A DNA stretch of 64,000 nucleotides from Anniella stebbinsi. Taxonomy: Eukaryota > Chordata > Lepidosauria > Squamata > Anniellidae. The DNA lies in contig JARDYH010000004.1 of the NCBI GenBank assembly GCA_029215795.1, positions 203,030,017 to 203,094,016 on the forward strand, read 5' to 3'. Each line of letters opens with the position of its first letter. Positions within the stretch are counted from its first letter, which is position 1. This document shows, one piece after another, positions 53,654 through 64,000 of the stretch. The notes below the pieces were generated by a model. The model worked only from the letters and a program-made list of their open reading frames with translations, was not told the origin of the DNA and did not search any database. The position numbers were made by a program, and so were the translations under genes.

Positions 53654-55044
53654 TAGGGATTTGAAGGCCTGGAAAAAAACTGGAAAAATTCAGGAAAAAA
53701 TGGTTTTTTTTCCATTTTTTCCAAAGCCTTTTTTGTTTCCCCCCCCCCCCAAAAATGGGGAAAAAATGAAGAAAAAACAGATTATGGAATGTTTTATTTT
53801 AGCATGATGCATAAAATGTTTAAGACAAGGTGTTTATATATTTACTTCTCCGAAAGATTTCTAAAAACTATATACAGTATCAGATTATTACAATTTCTGT
53901 GCACCGAGGACAAGCAAGTCTTAGGTTGCAAACTGAGACTACAGCTCTCAAGTATAAGAGCAAGATACATTTCTGCCTCTAGGGGGCACTGCTATTAAAG
54001 CAGAGACTGAAACTGATAGCAATAGCTATAGCTCAGAGAATGCGTCTGATTAAATTTCATGCATATTCATTGCATCTTGGTCCCCCTTTTTTCTCAGTTC
54101 TTTTTATGGGAATGGGTGCTTTATGTCTGCTTGAAATGGTGGAGGACTAGTGTGGCATGTGTTGTCATGGTAACGGAAGGAGGGGGAGAGAAGGGAGTGG
54201 AAGTTGGAGTTGGTTGGGAGCGGTGAGAGGAAGAAGGGGAAAAGGAGAGAGGGAGAAAGAAGAAAGAGGAAAGGAGGAAGGTTTTTGAGGGATTTTGGGG
54301 AAGAAGGAGAAGATAACATTGGACAGAACATCTGTAAGGAGCAGGGAATTGGGCAGCCTGCCACGGTGACCAGCTTGTCAGGTGCGACACCAAGATGTTT
54401 ACCCGGGCAACGCGCAGGGCCCTGCAGGATTAGTTAAACAGCTATTTGGGAGTGGAGATAACACAGAGACTCTCAGAGTATTCATTGTTATATTTATTGT
54501 TAAGTTGTTAATAATAAATGTTTAAATTTTGTAAAAGAAGGGCTTCCATGCTTGACTAAGTCCCAGTGTCTCACCCAGATCCCTTACTTAAGGTTACATT
54601 AACAGAGACATAAATAATTTTCCTTGTTACTAATGTTAATGGTTTCTTCTGTTCGTTTTTTTAATTGTTTTTTGCCTGCTCCTCATAAACTGGCAAAACC
54701 AAAGAGGTTCCTTACAGTTCAGGTGTTACTTACAGTTCAGGAGCTTGTAGCTCCATTTGTTGTTGTAGTTTTTAAAAAGTTAAAATTTTAAAAAGTAAAT
54801 TCAATTTGTAATAATTGCTTGAACGCACTATACTTTTAATATACCAAATGTAATAAGTTTATGCCAAACCATCTTGTACATAACTACATTTTATGTTCCT
54901 AAAGTAACAAAGTGACTTTCAATCTGCAAACAGTGCTAATAATGCATTTTTTCCCCCGTAAATGTTCGTTTTTTCTTGAACCCCGCCGGGAAAAAACATT
55001 TTTTTCCCCATGGCTTCAAAATTTCCCGAAATTTTACATCTCTA
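53654..55044. mobile_element. hAT-like element, 1391 bp, perfect duplication CTCACTAA
   Basis: Ends TAGGGATTTGAAGGCC and TTTTACATCTCTA, flanked by CTCACTAA at 53646-53653 and 55045-55052. It is the longer relative, in inverted orientation, of 29025-29610 and retains middle sequence that copy has lost. A solo LTR lies inside. No transposase frame is visible, so it is itself probably a deletion derivative. Confidence 0.85.
54008..54604 (+). mobile_element. Solo LTR, 597 bp, duplication GAGAC
   Basis: Begins TGAAACTGATAGC and ends GGTTACATTAACA, flanked by GAGAC at 54003-54007 and 54605-54609. Contains a 140-bp purine-rich tract (54165-54310) and an AATAAATGTTTAAA polyadenylation region at 54512 with downstream GT/T-rich sequence. 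TG...CA and a 5-bp duplication fit an endogenous retrovirus-type or Gypsy LTR. No internal genes are present. Confidence 0.7.
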
Positions 55045-55114
55045 CTCACTAACCATTTTCTGCAAAATGGTTAGTGAGACACGCTAACCATGGCTTAGCG
55101 TGTCAACTGAATAG

Positions 55115-56265
55115 GCCCAATGTTACCTTTGTGAGAATTTGAATGGGGTCCAACACTCTAGTCACTATACCATATTGACATTGACAATGTGCTGTGAGAA
55201 GTCTTCACTGACAAGAAATGTCATTTGGCTTGCTTGAAAGGTACAATTTTCTGTTAAAAAGACAATGCTAGAATTAGAGGCTTGCTTGATGCATTGTCAC
55301 CATATCCCTCCTTACACCTATTGTGTTTCTCACCAACAGGTGTTAGTGATCAAAGTGAGATGAAAGTAGCATTCCAGTTTAGTTAAGCTGAGAACTGGAA
55401 ATTACAGAAGTTCTTTCATGTGATGATAATGAAAGCTGGTGTAAAGATGGGATCAAAGCCAACTCATTATTCAAAGGAAAAAAAAATCTTAATTATTATT
55501 GTGGAAAGAAAGAGGAATGGAAAATGATGCATCTGTTAAAATGTCAGTGATAATTAGATTAGATTTGAGGATATTTTTTGGCATGTTTGGAGTAATCCCA
55601 GTAACTGAGGCTACAGCAGGTGGTTATCCATGTCTCCTAAATCAATATCTCTGGACATGATTTCGCTGATCTTTGGCTAAGCAAACTGCAGTGGCTTAAA
55701 CAAAAGCATTTCCTTTGCCAGACTCTCTGAACTATAGTCTCCCAGACACAGTTTCTCTGTTTCCTGGTATAATGTTCCTGCATTACTCACCTCTCTCCAG
55801 CCATCACATTTCACGTCAGGTTACAACCATCACTTGTATTTCTGTGTTCAGACACTTTCCCACACAACAGCTTTCAATCCAGGTACAGTTAAGCACTTTA
55901 GCACCACTGTGACCGTTTTAAAGAAAAGCATCATGCTATGACTCTCAAGGAGGACATGATTTTGATGAAATGCTGCAAAATGCTGTCCAAAGCAATGAGA
56001 AACCCTTTTCATATACTCCACTGAAGAATGATAAAGTGTCTTGGTGTAGAAGAGCCCTCCTGAAAATCGATAGACCATCTGTGCCTCCACGGATGCAGTT
56101 GTATCATCATTTCCAATTAATGTCATTTACTGCCTTGGGGATGAAATTTGCTGTTTGCTTGGGATGAAATTATTTTGGATAATGACATTTACATAGCCAA
56201 AACTGACCAGTAATTAAAAATAAGGTGGCCATAGAAGAGCAAGGCTATTATCCCAATCGAACAAT
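55115..56265. other. Nothing recognised
   Basis: AT-rich, single-copy-looking; no domain in the frames of up to 92 codons. Confidence 0.45.
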
Positions 56266-56735
56266 TGTCCTGTGTACAAAATTATGCATGGTATGGAAAA
56301 TGGATAGGGAGGCATTTTTTCTCCCTCTCCCATAATGCTAGAATCTCGGGTCATCCCATGAAGTTGATTGGTGGGGATTCAGGATAAATAAAAGGAAGTA
56401 CTTCACATAGTGCATAATTAAACTATGGAATTCACTACCACAAGATGTAGTAATGGCCACCAATTTGGATGGCGTTCAAAGGGGGTTGGATAAATTCCTG
56501 AAGAAGGCTATCAAAGGGTAATAGTCCTGATGCCTTTATGCTACCTCCAATATCAGAGTCAGTAAGTCTATGTACACCAGCTGCTGGGGAACGTGCGGGG
56601 GGAAGGTGCTGTTGCATGTGTGTCCTGCTTGTGGGTTCCCTGTCAAATGGTTGGTTGGACACTTTCTGAACAGAATGCTGGACTAGATGGACCCTTGGTC
56701 TGATCCAGCGTGGCTCTTATATTCCTACGCAGTAG
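56266..56735 (+). mobile_element. CR1 LINE 3' end
   Basis: Starts in the last codons of ORF2 ('aaaattatgcatggtatgga', 'gggaggcattttttctccct', 'aaggaagtacttcacat', 'aatttggatggcgttcaaag'). It continues through the 3' UTR to 'ggactagatggacccttggt' and 'ctgatccagcgtggctctta'. This copy gives the clearest reading of the family's 3' end and identifies the reversed tails. Confidence 0.85.
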
Positions 56736-57525
56736 GAACTTCATGCCTGAGGAATAGCAGGTTTTGCTCCTGGCAAAAAGTTTCAGGGATCGTCCTCCAT
56801 GTGTATAAGATTGCTATCAGATGACTCTGCTCACAGATAAATCATGGATGGGAAAGTGGACATATTCAGTCATACATGCATGACCACACATAAGTTAATG
56901 TGACCTAAAAGTTCCCATACCCAGGATGGTTAAGGGTGCATCTCCCCTTCATAAGGTACATATTTACATTAGTCAGAATCCTTAGTTATACAAAGTCCAT
57001 TATAGGGAAAACAATCCCTTGAATCCACTTACCATTCAGGTGGGATATTTAGAGAATTATAATATTCCAAGTACACACAGCCTCTTATCAGCAGCAACCA
57101 AATTTCAACTGGCTTCATGATGAAAATGCCCCCAGGTACCAACTACTAAAGAGGCATGGGAATTGTTTATAATGAATAAAATATCAGTGCAAATTAGGGC
57201 TGCTTTGCACTCTAATTTCAAGGATGATTTCTTGGGAAAGTGGTTCCCATTTCAGGTATATCTTGGCTCTAAAAAGGGCGTGTGTAAAAGGCCCACTGAA
57301 TTCAATCTTGGATAGATTGATGGAGAGGGTGATTTTTTTATGTGAGTTATCCTTTTAATGAATTTGATTTCTGCTGGCTCTGAAAAAAGAATATATAAGT
57401 GAATTTTGGTGGGTATGTTTTAAATGACTGCTCTATGTAATGTTGGTTAATATATTGATCTTTTGTAAAGAAAATCTTCAAATTTAAGTAATTAAAAACC
57501 AAAGATCTATATTGAAATGCAGTAC
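56736..57525. other. Nothing recognised
   Basis: Unassigned AT-rich DNA. Confidence 0.4.
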
Positions 57526-57640
57526 TTTCTAAACCACACTCCCTAATAGTTGCATCAAGATCAGAATCTCCTTCAGTTTACAAACCAGCTAGTACAGTAA
57601 CATTGGTACAGTTGTTAGAATCCTGGGCTGCTGTTGCTGC
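57526..57640. repeat. Unnamed dispersed repeat, copy 1
   Basis: 'tctaaaccacactccctaat', 'gcatcaagatcagaatctcc', 'caaaccagctagtacagta' and 'agaatcctgggctgc' align base for base, with scattered changes, to 62125-62245. Confidence 0.7.
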
Positions 57641-57783
57641 CCATCTTCTCTCCACAGCTTTGGGCAGCTGGCAATAATCCAGAGCAGAGAGGCAGAGAGT
57701 GGGAGGTGTTCCCTGGCTCATTCGCTGATCCTTCTACTGCTAGTGGGTTCTTCTTGCTGGAGCGCTGTGGGGTGGGGTAAGAG

Positions 57784-58073
57784 TAAGGTGACCATACAAA
57801 AAGGAGGACAGGGCTCCTGAATGTTTCAGCAAGGGAATTTGTATGCATGCAGCACTTGGTGAAATTCTCTCTTCATCACAACAGTTAAAGCTGCAGGAGC
57901 CCTGCCCTCTTCACCAAATACCAAAGAGTGCAGGACTCCTGCAGCTTTAACTGTTGTGATGATGAGGGAATTACACCAGGTGCTGCATGCATACAAATGA
58001 GACCTGCTGAGATTCCCTTTTCTATACAACTGTTAAATATACAGGAGCCCTGTCCTCCTTTCCATATGGGCTC
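57784..58073. mobile_element. hAT-like fold-back element (TAGGGTGACCATA family)
   Basis: Left 'taaggtgaccatacaaaaag' with 'gaggacagggctcctga' pairs with 'caggagccctgtcctccttt' and 'ccatatgggctcc' at the right. The arms continue through 'gtatgcatgcagcac' and its inverse. The left arm has an internal deletion ('atgtttcagcaagggaattt'). Confidence 0.8.
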
Positions 58074-58418
58074 CCTCTACAAGGATTCGCTTTTGCGCCC
58101 GGTTTGGCGATTATGCGCATTATCGCAGACGCGCATTTACTCCTAATCCGTCTGCACGGGAGGCGGCGAGAGGCGGCGAAGCGCATTAATAGATGTCCAA
58201 AAAGCGCTTTACAAGAAGTTAATGCGCATAAGCGCTTGTTCACTCGGGGAAAATGCGCTTTAACGGCCGGAGCAAAATAAAACTCGCGATTTAACGCGCA
58301 TTCGAAAATGCACATTATCGGGGAGATAACGCGCCTCTACGCCCGATTTGCGCTCCGTTCTTGTAGAGGTAAAATTTTTAATGAACCTTCAAAGCGCATT
58401 AAACCTCTCTTGTAGAGG
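58074..58418. mobile_element. CpG-rich TIR element with GCGCATTAA motifs
   Basis: Ends CCTCTACAAG (58074-58083) and CTTGTAGAGG (58409-58418), with a second CTTGTAGAGG at 58360-58369. The interior repeats GCGCATTAA/TTAATGCGC-like words in both orientations (at least six) and is dense in CpG. It abuts the right end of the fold-back at 57784. No target duplication was found, so borders or class are uncertain. Confidence 0.6.
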
Positions 58419-59394
58419 CACCTTTGGTCATCCTGCGAAAGAGAGACTCTTTGGACATGGAAGTGTGAGGCAGAAATGGGGTGGGTGGGTAGAATCCACA
58501 CTGTCTTCCTCCTTTCCCAGCCCAGTTCAGTACATTCAGGTTGCAACACAGCCTTTTAAATCTGTGTGTAACAGTCTTCACTCTTCAAGTAGGTTGGCTC
58601 ATAATAACCCTTTGAATTCTACAGAGAAGATTTACCTTGACTCCTCCATCTTGCATGCCATAGAGGCCAAGCACCCCTCCCTGACAAGTGTCTCACTCCA
58701 CCGCCACGCCAATGCACTTTGCCCCTTATCTCTCTTCTCCCTACTATTTTTTTTCCAGTACCATTACTGCAGCATGCCCCAGTAAATCTAATTGCTGGAG
58801 GGCATGGTGAAGGAGAGAGAAAATTAGATGGGGGGGGCAGGGCCCCCCAGAAAGAATGTTCTTCCAGATGTGCATTTACTTTTCAAAACTGTCATGTTGT
58901 AAATGTTCCCCCCCCCCCCACTCTGGTTTTATTTTGTTCTTTAAAAAGCACGAGTTTAGCGATTTTGCTTATCTTAACTATTGGTGCTAGAGAGGGTGGA
59001 AAAACTCAGCGTTTTTAAAGACAAACAAAAAAACCATAACCTCAAGGAGAAAAACAAAATTAGCAAACACTTCAAGGCAAAAGGTTTGACATATAATGTG
59101 TAGCATGTGTGGCTTGACTAACTTTCTTAGTAAGGAGTGCAGAAAGCATATAGCAAGTCAGAGCATTGGTTCATGTCAGTGGCTATGTCCAAAAGCTGAC
59201 TGGACTGGCAGATGAAATTGTCTTCAGTGCTGTTGATGGGATAGCATCTTCCACTGCACCTGAAAACAACAGACAAAGTTAGGTGGTGCAGGGCAGGCTG
59301 CAGAGCATACAGGTTTCTCCTCCAACACCTTGCTACCCCCCTCCCAGCGTCTGCTACCTGAGATGACTGCTTCACTCAGCCTAATGGTAGGGCC
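58419..59394. other. Nothing recognised
   Basis: No exon or repeat; poly-C/poly-G runs near 58830 and 58910. Confidence 0.4.
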
Positions 59395-59520
59395 AGCCCT
59401 GGTCCATTTAACTCAGTATTGTCTGCATTGACAGACAGCAGCTCTCCTGGCCTACCTGAAGATGCTGGGCATTGAACCTGTATGCAGTGCCTGTGCGTTA
59501 AGTTGGACCTGCTTATTAGC
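59395..59520 (-). mobile_element. tRNA-derived SINE fragment (reversed)
   Basis: 'ggtccatttaactcagtatt', 'gtctgcattgacagacagca', 'gctctcctggcctacctgaa' and 'gatgctgggcattgaacctg' (inverted B box region). Confidence 0.7.
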
Positions 59521-59689
59521 ATCTAAAAAGCCTCCCCACAACCACCATTACCTCTACTGTGCTGCTTGAGAAAGGGGGAAAGGGAAGGCAATTTTGCGGT
59601 GAAGGTGTTCTGAAATAGACTAGAAATACTCAGAAATCTATTTGTCTTGGTTGTCCCCAGCTGTAAAATGGGACAAATTTGAGATTATT

Positions 59690-59870
59690 TATTATTATTT
59701 ATTCCATTTATATACCGCCCCATAGCCGAAGCTACAAAAATTAAAAACATTGAACATTAAAAACACCGATATACACAATTTAAAAACCATAAAGCATAAA
59801 AACAAGTTAAAATTACAATGCGCTAAAATAAAATGTTTGTTTTAAAAATACATTTCTGCATGTTCAAGGG
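59690..59870 (-). repeat. L2-type 3' tail (reversed)
   Basis: 'ttattccatttatataccgc' and 'cccatagccgaagctacaaa', then A-rich sequence: the terminal consensus seen at 11330 and 63898, with an internal deletion. Confidence 0.65.
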
Positions 59871-60004
59871 AGTATGTATGCACCTCAACGTTTCTTATAC
59901 TGGACTGGGATGGGATGCTATTTGGCGCTGTGCCTCAAGCGGCAGAATGTCTTTGGCCAGCCCTGTTAAATAGGTGCAGATCAGGTTATTTCACAAAGGA
60001 GTTG

Positions 60005-60345
60005 GGAACATAAGAACATAAAAGGATCTATGCTGGATTAGACCAAGAATCCATCTAGTCCAGCATTCTGTTCACATAGTGGCCAAACAGCTGACGAACA
60101 AGAATCCACAAGTAGGACATAGGTGCTACAGTCCCCTCCCGCATATGTTCCCTTGCAACTGGTGTACCTCTGCTACCAGAGGTATCATATGGCTATCAGC
60201 ACTAGTAGTCATTGATAGTCTTCTCCAGGAATTTATCTAACCCCCTTTTAAAGCCATCCAAATTGGTGGCTATCCGTACATCTTGTGGTACCAAATTCCA
60301 TAGTCTAACTATGTAGTGTGCAAAGAAGTACTCAAAACCCTCAAG
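60005..60345 (-). mobile_element. CR1 LINE 3' end (reversed), ~340 bp
   Basis: 'atctatgctggattagacca', 'tagtccagcattctgttcac', 'ctcctccaggaattt'-like, 'aaattggtggctatccgtac' and 'accaaattccatagtctaac' are the inverse of 56266-56735 in order. Confidence 0.85.
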
Positions 60346-60834
60346 CTTTCCTAGAATAATCTCTAAACTTCCAGAAGACACGTGGCCAGAAAGATATTGC
60401 CAGTATCTGGTTCCTCAGTGCTGTCAGATATAAATTATTTGATTGAACTGACAACTTGATACCAAAAACATAAACCTTATGGATATGAAATATGCTAAAT
60501 CCTTTTGGGAGTTGTAAAAGGAGAATAAAGTGTTTTGAATTGAAAGAGCAAGCTGTTTACAATTTTGTTAGTTTAGAACCAAACACTTTGGTCTTACTCC
60601 AATGTCTTTAATGGATTTTCTCTCTCATTTACACTTATGTACCAAACAAACGTATAGAGGAGGAAAGAAGGAAAATTAAATTGAAGGATTGTTTTGTGAA
60701 CCCTGAAGCAATTTGGCACACAGCAAAAAAAAAAAAAACCACTTCCTTTTTACATTATCTCTAACTCAAGCATCATATCCATCAAATCTATGGTCTATTT
60801 AGATTTGTTTGTATATATTACCTAGGTCAGTCAT
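60346..60834. other. Nothing recognised
   Basis: AT-rich; poly-A of 14 at 60725. Confidence 0.4.
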
Positions 60835-61015
60835 ACTCAACCTGGGCAGGTTCAACACTTTAAAACAGTTTATAATGGTATTGAACACTGTTGGGGCCCT
60901 GGACACACTCCATATATAGTTTTCAAAACATTTTAAAAGTGTTATATTCTGCTTGGTGTAGATCTGGTCCTTGTTCTCTTCCAGATGTGTTGGACTACAA
61001 CTCCTATTGAAATAA
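60835..61015. repeat. Dispersed palindromic repeat (10940 family) split by a MITE
   Basis: 'actcaacctggg' at the left and 'cttccagatgtgttggacta' with 'caactcctattg' at the right are the two sides of the 10940-11036 repeat. Confidence 0.65.
60847..60966. mobile_element. 120-bp hAT-like MITE (33076 family)
   Basis: CAGGTTCAACAC to GTGTAGATCTG with 'gaacactgttggggccctgg' and 'acacactccatatatag' inside, parallel to 33076-33201. Target duplication decayed. Confidence 0.75.
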
Positions 61016-61635
61016 CAATTATAATAAGAATATTCAAATGTTTCAGTTTGCCATCTAGGCATGAATGGTATTAGAAGGCTTTAAAACAAAGTAAGGATGA
61101 GAGGTAACATTGGAATTTTGATAACCTTTTGATAATTGTGTGAGAAGGCAGCAAAGCTTATAACTTACACCATGCAGTAAAATTTAATGTGGCAATCAAC
61201 CCTTCTTGATTGGATCCCTGTATTGGATGCCGCAGGCGGTCTTCACACAGGATTATAATTTGTTCTGGAAATTATTCTCTGCGTACAACTGTAGCTCCTT
61301 ACTCTTGATTTCTGCCTTCCAAAAACCAACCGTTTGGTTGCAAGCTTGTGCTTTCGTAAAATAAAAATTATCACAATGGTTGAACCACAAAAAGAGGATA
61401 TTTATCCGGTTGCTAGAAAGTCTGTCAAGGGAACTATTTTCTAAACGAAGACATCAAGCTGCAAAATTGTTTAGCTCCATTTGAAGTTTAAATATTTTGG
61501 GGCAAACCTCAATTTGACTAGCTGTGTAATGTATGCTCTGTATATGCAAAATATAGCCAACAGAATGCTTGTGTGTGTGTGTGGGGGGGGGGATCAGGCA
61601 GTTGACCAACAAGTACATTAGTTACCTATTCATTT
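61016..61635. other. Mostly unassigned; (GT)n-(G)n at 61570-61592
   Basis: No gene or repeat other than the simple repeat. Confidence 0.4.
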
Positions 61636-61905
61636 CCAATTTAAGTTGCTGGTACTAACTTTTAAAGCCCTGAGCCGTTCCCTGCCTTGATGACTCTGCT
61701 TGGCCCCCTCTGTTCTAGCCTTGAATTTAAAAATAAATAAATAAAAATCCACCAAGTATTTATCTTATTCCTGGTCCCTACATAAGTTTTCACTCTGAAG
61801 TTGTTTTTGTTGTGTTCAGTTGTTTTGTTTAAACATTTTTACCATGAGCTGCCTTGAGAGGGCTTGTCTTAAAAGGTGAATAGAATTATATTAAATAAAT
61901 AAATA
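61636..61905 (+). mobile_element. L2 LINE 3' end
   Basis: 'caatttaagttgctggtact' and 'aacttttaaagccctgagcc' encode the L2 C-terminal FKLLVLTFKAL-like block. It is followed by 3' sequence 'accatgagctgccttgagag' and an 'aataaataaata' tail. Confidence 0.7.
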
Positions 61906-62985
61906 TGGTATGACAAATATGGCATAGCCCATATGCTCAATGCCTGTTAGCAACATAAATGCAAATTCAAGTCTTAGAATTTGGGGGAAGTATCTAAAAA
62001 TAGGCTACATTTTCACACTTTTCAGTTATCATTAAGTGAGAACATAAGCATGGTCTTGAATAATATTCCTGGATCTGGAAAACAGAGGAGCAGGAGCGTG
62101 AATATAAGTTCCACCAATACAAGCCAGTAACTTCTAAACCGCACTCCATTCTAGTTGGATCAAGATCAAAATGTCCTTCCATGTACAAATCAACTAGTAG
62201 AATAATATCAGCACAATTGCTAGTATCCTGGGCTGCAATCCCATACCCCATTATGCTGCTTACATTCCTTTGAAGTTCACAGAGTTCAGATGGTCTCTAG
62301 CATGAAATGTCCAACTGCTACATATTACCAGCATCAAGCTGAACCTATGACATATAGCTGACAATGTACATGTTTTAGTCATTTTGGATAGCTAATTCTT
62401 TATTCATAAAACACTAGCTCTTCAGACAGTGTTATCTATAGTACATTAACTAGGTGGGATTACAGACAGCAGAAATGACCCAAGAAAGTCCAAGGCTTTC
62501 AATTTTTTCCCCTATGTATGCAGTAAAGTTATACATTTTAACTCCCCATTACATAAGCCCTGTCTTGTAGATGTTGTAAACAGTCACATTGCTAATATGT
62601 ACTCCTGCACATTAAATGCTTCACTTCTTGAATTCTTGTTTGTTGATAAGGAACATTTAATTGGACTTGGTAGAGGACTCGGAATTTGGATTCAACAGCA
62701 TGGTTAACTGATAGCTTCATACCCAAGTTGCACATTAAGACAGAGATCCCTAATGGTGGTTTAAGACCCACCAGTAATCTACAGGAAGGTTGTTGCTAAC
62801 TCGACCATTACCACCAATCACCAACTCCTTTCTAGGCCTGACCATCTCCTGCAGCTTCTAGTATCTAAAGACTTCTTGTTCCATTCCACGACTGTCCTCC
62901 AGTCCTGCCAATGTAAACATCCCTGCTATTCAAGTTGCCAGTTGCAAATACAGGCTACAGACAAACTCCACAGTTGTATCATTCC
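61906..62985. other. Mostly unassigned
   Basis: Contains copy 2 of the unnamed repeat at 62125-62245; otherwise nothing recognised. Confidence 0.4.
62125..62245. repeat. Unnamed dispersed repeat, copy 2
   Basis: 'tctaaaccgcactccattct', 'tggatcaagatcaaaatgtc', 'caaatcaactagtagaata' and 'agtatcctgggctgcaatcc' correspond to 57526-57640. Confidence 0.7.
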
Positions 62986-62989
62986 AGTG

Positions 62990-63105
62990 CAGTGAGAAAA
63001 TAAACCGTGGTTTGTTTGATCATCTACCAGACAAACCCTAGGTAGGACAGACAACGTCATGGGTTAATCATGGGTCAGTGTTCTTTGCAAACCAGGTCAG
63101 AGAGA
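62990..63105. mobile_element. MITE fragment ('aaaccgtggtttg')
   Basis: 'aaataaaccgtggtttgttt' and 'catgggttaatcatgggtca' belong with 23100-23212 and 26736-27125. Confidence 0.5.
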
Positions 63106-63129
63106 AGGGGCATATAGGAAAATGTGGTC

Positions 63130-63300
63130 TTTTAAATAGCTTAGTCACAAGTCATGTAAGGCTTTATATGTCATAGCCAGCAGCACTTTGAATTGTGCTG
63201 GTAACCAGTGAAGCTCTAGCGGGTGGGTAAGGGGGAAGGCCACAGGTTAGATCCAAGGGCACTGTGGGCCAATAGTTTTCCATCCTTGCTTTCACAGCTA
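63130..63300 (-). mobile_element. L2 ORF2 fragment (reversed)
   Basis: 'aggctttatatgtcatagcc' and 'ttgtgctggtaaccagtgaa' match, by position and content, 27783-27845 of the clear L2 copy (fallen into decay). The sequence to 63420 may be a degraded reversed CR1 end. Confidence 0.55.
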
Positions 63301-63584
63301 ATTGTCTTTTAAAGTCATCTAAGCTAGCAGTCATTACCACAGCAGTGGAAATGACTTCTAGAAATGTATCATTGTTTGGAGAAGTTGTGCGTGTTTTTAT
63401 ATTGTATCTTTTGCCAGTTTCATTGGATGACAGTATTATGAGGGTGAGGGGGATTTCTTTATAGTTCTCGCAATGTACATAATTTTATAAATCAATGTCA
63501 TCGGGTATGGAGGCTTGTTTTAAGAACAAGTTGCATGTGTTTGTTAGAAGATCAACAATTATCTGAAAGACTGTATTCTCCCAT

Positions 63585-63860
63585 ATGAGCCTGCCTGTGC
63601 TCTGAGACCTTCTGGGGAGGCCTTTCTCTCAGTCCCACCAACATCCCAGGCACACCTGATGGGTACGTGGGAGAGGGCCTCCTTGGTGGCTGCTCCAAGG
63701 CTCTGGAACTCCCTTCCCAGGGAAGCTAGACTGGCTCCCTCCTTGATCTGTTTTCAGAGGCAGGCAAAAACTTTCTTATTCCGGCAGGAATTCGGTGAAT
63801 AATGTGGACCTCTATCTATGTTTAAGAGTTTTAAAATTTAATATGTATTTTAAATGTTGA
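63585..63860 (+). mobile_element. L2 LINE 3' end
   Basis: 'gagaccttctggggaggcct', 'gagggcctccttggtggctg', 'ctggaactcccttcccaggg' and 'gatctgttttcagaggcagg' encode the L2 C-terminal region (W-N-S-L-P-like followed by F-R-x-x-L-K-T), then A/T-rich 3' UTR. Confidence 0.75.
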
Positions 63861-63863
63861 AAT

Positions 63864-63897
63864 GTTTTATTTATTTATTTATTTATTTATTTATTAC
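63864..63897. repeat. (TTTA)n microsatellite joining two L2 tails
   Basis: About seven TTTA repeats at the junction of a forward L2 end and a reversed L2-type tail. Confidence 0.85.
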
Positions 63898-64000
63898 ATT
63901 TGTATACCGCCCCATAGCCAAAGCTCTCTGGGCGGTTTACATAGGATTAAAAACAATTAAAAATAATATACAAAAATTAAAACAGCAAAAACATACAACA
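63898..64000 (-). repeat. L2-type 3' tail (reversed), runs off the window
   Basis: 'acatttgtataccgccccat' and 'agccaaagctctctgggcgg' with an A-rich continuation; cleanest copy of the terminal consensus in the window. Confidence 0.7.

Larger units (their letters stand above)
53529..55114. mobile_element. MITE (25806 family) holding two nested insertions
   Basis: Left TIR CCTGTTCAGATGACATGCTAA (53529-) and right TIR 'cttagcgtgtcaactgaatagg' (to 55114) are inverted. With the inserted 53654-55052 block removed, the element is about 190 bp and aligns with 25806-26000/26524-26546. Confidence 0.75.

Overview
This window reads as non-coding nuclear DNA from a non-avian reptile, most likely a squamate (lizard or snake). 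That is inferred from the repeat content: CR1 LINEs with the ATTCTATG-type 3' tail, L2 LINEs, an R4/Dong-type LINE, a tRNA-derived SINE with CR1/L2-like tail, MIR-like SINEs and many fold-back DNA elements. The background is AT-rich with no operon-like packing. I found no host protein-coding exon I would defend, no functional tRNA or rRNA gene and no CRISPR array. The longest open frames are either by-products of GC-rich tandem arrays or relics of LINE reverse transcriptases.

Layout. 0-11 kb: AT-rich single-copy-looking DNA with a Harbinger-like MITE, an L2 3' end, CR1 tails, a short fold-back and a MIR-like SINE. 11.5-14.3 kb: an older MITE carrying a 2.3-kb extremely GC-rich hAT-like element (8-bp target duplication), whose inside is a 242-bp palindromic tandem array with seven cores. 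15.2-17 kb: SINE, CR1 with decayed reverse transcriptase, reversed CR1 tail. 19-20.5 kb: L2 ORF2 relic with a second L2 end in it. 23.1-24.6 kb: cluster with a 505-bp CpG-rich hAT-like element (perfect 8-bp duplication), a GC-rich block and a CR1 fragment. 25.8-28.6 kb: Harbinger-like MITE inside an older MITE, CR1 tail, L2 reverse-transcriptase relic, SINE. 29-33.2 kb: hAT-like element, SINE, small MITEs, an LTR. 34.5-35 kb: R4/Dong endonuclease relic set between two TAA/ATT microsatellites. 36.5-37.1 kb: solo LTR. 38.5-42 kb: quiet AT-rich DNA. 43-44.2 kb: solo LTR (5-bp duplication) and a 484-bp hAT-like fold-back (8-bp duplication). 46-50.3 kb: a 4-kb patchwork of fold-back MITE copies, a 430-bp MITE-plus-palindrome tandem array, AC-rich and C-rich arrays and a 484-bp duplication with TGACGTCA-centred palindromes. 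52.9-55.1 kb: Harbinger-like MITE, then three elements nested in one another. 57.5-64 kb: fold-back, a CpG-rich TIR element, SINE, CR1 and L2 ends.

The most unusual signal is a set of three CpG-rich, palindrome-cored blocks (11.65-13.94, 23.41-23.91 and 48.8-50.3 kb). They share a GGGTGATGACRTCACCC-type core. The first two also share TAGGGNTGTGCA termini and GGATCGG-like subterminal repeats. Two blocks have expanded the hairpin into tandem arrays. Family assignments are by eye; no database search was possible.
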